Below, in pieces: positions 5,335-6,302 of a DNA stretch of 6,302 nt (the first letter of the stretch is position 1; the number at the start of each line of letters is the position of its first letter). Origin of the DNA: Bacteroidota bacterium (GTDB taxonomy: Bacteria; Bacteroidota; Bacteroidia; Chitinophagales; Saprospiraceae); assembly GCA_024280135.1 (NCBI GenBank), contig JAJRQS010000019.1, positions 1 to 6,302 on the forward strand, given 5' to 3'. The translations under genes and the position numbers were made by a program. A model generated the notes under the pieces. That model was not told the DNA's origin, did not search any database, and was given only the letters and a program-made list of their open reading frames with translations.

Positions 5335-6302
5335 ATGGCTAAAAGAACACAACTAAGCTTCGCTTCCTTTAATTTGTATAATTTGAATTTACCAGGTCAT
5401 TCGATGTATCGAAACCAAACTGGATGGAAAGAAGCAGAATACCAAAAGAAGATTGATTGGGCTGCCGAAATGGTTAAAGATATTGATGCGAGTGTGATTG
5501 GGTTTCAGGAGTTGTGGAACGCAAAAGCATTGAAAGATGTGTTTAAGGCAGGTGGATTATACAAAGATTATGATTTGTTACTGCTTCCTCAGCATAATGG
5601 CAAAAGTATAGTTTGTGCGGCAGCAGTCAAAAAGGGCTTGTTGGTCGGACAGCCAGAGTGGATTAAATCTTTTCCAGAAGCGTTTAATCTAACCAGCAAA
5701 GGAGACGATATCCAAACAGCCAAAATCTCTGTAAACATCAACCAATTTTCAAGGGCAGTCTTGAAGTTTGTAATAAAGCCTCGAAAAAAAGGTATGCCTA
5801 TAATGGTCTATGTAGCCCATCTCAAATCGAAAAGACCGACGGAAGTATATCGAGAAAATTGGTTTAAAGAGGATAAAGCATATTTTAAGAAACATAGTAA
5901 TGCTCTCGGGTATGCAATTTCTACCATTCGAAGAACAGCTGAGGCAGCTGCACTGCGAATGATGATCGTAGATGAAGTAAAGAGTACAGAAAAACCGCTT
6001 GTTGTGTTGGGAGATCTGAATGATAGCCAAATGAGCAATACCATGAATATTTTGACTGGCCAGCCTAATTATTTGTTGAGTGGATTGTCACAAGGAGGGA
6101 GCGACACAGGGTTGTATGCAGTAGGCACGCTACAAGAATATCGGAGTTTGCGAGATGTATATTATACGCACATCTATCAAAATACGAAATCATCACTAGA
6201 TCATATATTGGTTTCTCAAGAATTTTATGACAATTCTAGGAAAAGGGTTTGGGCTTTTTTAGGCATGGAAGTGTTTAATGACCATTTGAATAATGATAAA
6301 CA
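5335..6302 (+). CDS. Endonuclease/exonuclease/phosphatase (EEP) family protein, 3' end outside window
   Basis: The frame stays open from ATG 5335 to the window edge, giving 322 complete codons without a stop. The fold is the DNase I/ExoIII-like EEP hydrolase family, which uses a divalent metal to cleave phosphodiester or phosphomonoester bonds. Signature positions are visible in order: SFASFNLYNL with Asn13; the metal-binding Glu59 in GFQELW; His162 in VAHLKSKRP; GDLND (226-230) with the catalytic Asp and Asn; and the LDHILVS motif (288-294). The final catalytic Asp-His pair is expected near or just beyond the edge; NDHLNNDK (315-322) leads up to it. No signal peptide or membrane segment is present, so it is probably cytoplasmic. 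The substrate cannot be told from the sequence: DNA, nucleotides, lipids and sugar phosphates are all used in this family. An out-of-frame ATG at 5325 was not used. The neighbours give no clue to its role. Confidence 0.85.
   Translation, partial: MAKRTQLSFASFNLYNLNLPGHSMYRNQTGWKEAEYQKKIDWAAEMVKDIDASVIGFQELWNAKALKDVFKAGGLYKDYDLLLLPQHNGKSIVCAAAVKKGLLVGQPEWIKSFPEAFNLTSKGDDIQTAKISVNINQFSRAVLKFVIKPRKKGMPIMVYVAHLKSKRPTEVYRENWFKEDKAYFKKHSNALGYAISTIRRTAEAAALRMMIVDEVKSTEKPLVVLGDLNDSQMSNTMNILTGQPNYLLSGLSQGGSDTGLYAVGTLQEYRSLRDVYYTHIYQNTKSSLDHILVSQEFYDNSRKRVWAFLGMEVFNDHLNNDK

Noticed and set aside
5749..6044. Two overlapping antisense reading frames opposite the EEP-family gene
   Set aside because: They are out-of-frame shadows of a long gene that carries all expected catalytic motifs; their translations show no recognisable family or coding character.
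1..6302. A hidden defence system, CRISPR array, mobile element or prophage
   Set aside because: No spaced direct repeats of CRISPR type, no transposase or integrase motifs, no terminal inverted repeats and no toxin-antitoxin pair were seen; the genes are ordinary chromosomal families.

Overview
The window looks like chromosomal, housekeeping-type DNA from a member of the Bacteroidota. Evidence for this is the AT-rich base composition, the lack of clear Shine-Dalgarno sequences before the starts, promoter boxes of the Bacteroidota type (TAnnTTTG, once with a correctly spaced TTTG), a PorT-like outer-membrane beta-barrel protein, and a uridine-kinase-like protein of a form I recall from this phylum. 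I cannot name genus or species from the sequence.

Layout. At the left edge is the 3' end of a glutamate dehydrogenase gene (+), closed by a strong intrinsic terminator. Next come an Lrp/AsnC-family regulator and a TraB/GumN-family protein (+), 9 bp apart and probably one transcript. A roughly 110-bp gap with a repeat-like, G-rich segment separates them from a leftward block: a uridine-kinase-family protein, an exported beta-barrel protein, and the bifunctional NAD(P)H-hydrate repair enzyme Nnr (genome order; transcription runs nnr, then the barrel gene, then the kinase). Each of these three has its own TAnnTTTG box, so they need not be one operon. A gene-poor stretch of about 350 bp follows, holding a short 8-nt tandem repeat, and then a rightward endonuclease/exonuclease/phosphatase-family gene that runs off the right edge.

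How the genes work together. No dedicated multi-gene system is visible. GDH (nitrogen/carbon balance), an Lrp-type regulator, a nucleoside kinase and Nnr (repair of damaged NAD(P)H) are all central-metabolism genes, and the neighbourhood gives no strong evidence of a shared pathway. The Lrp-type regulator next to gdh could act on amino-acid metabolism, but this is inference.

The points most worth checking are: the run-on 3' end of nnr, which overlaps the signal peptide of the next gene by 110 bp and lies just after an A7 tract; a C8 tract in the interdomain linker of nnr; the loss of canonical uridine-pocket residues in the kinase; a start codon held in a hairpin loop; and two intergenic repeat-like segments. 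I found no RNA genes, CRISPR arrays, insertion sequences or phage genes.
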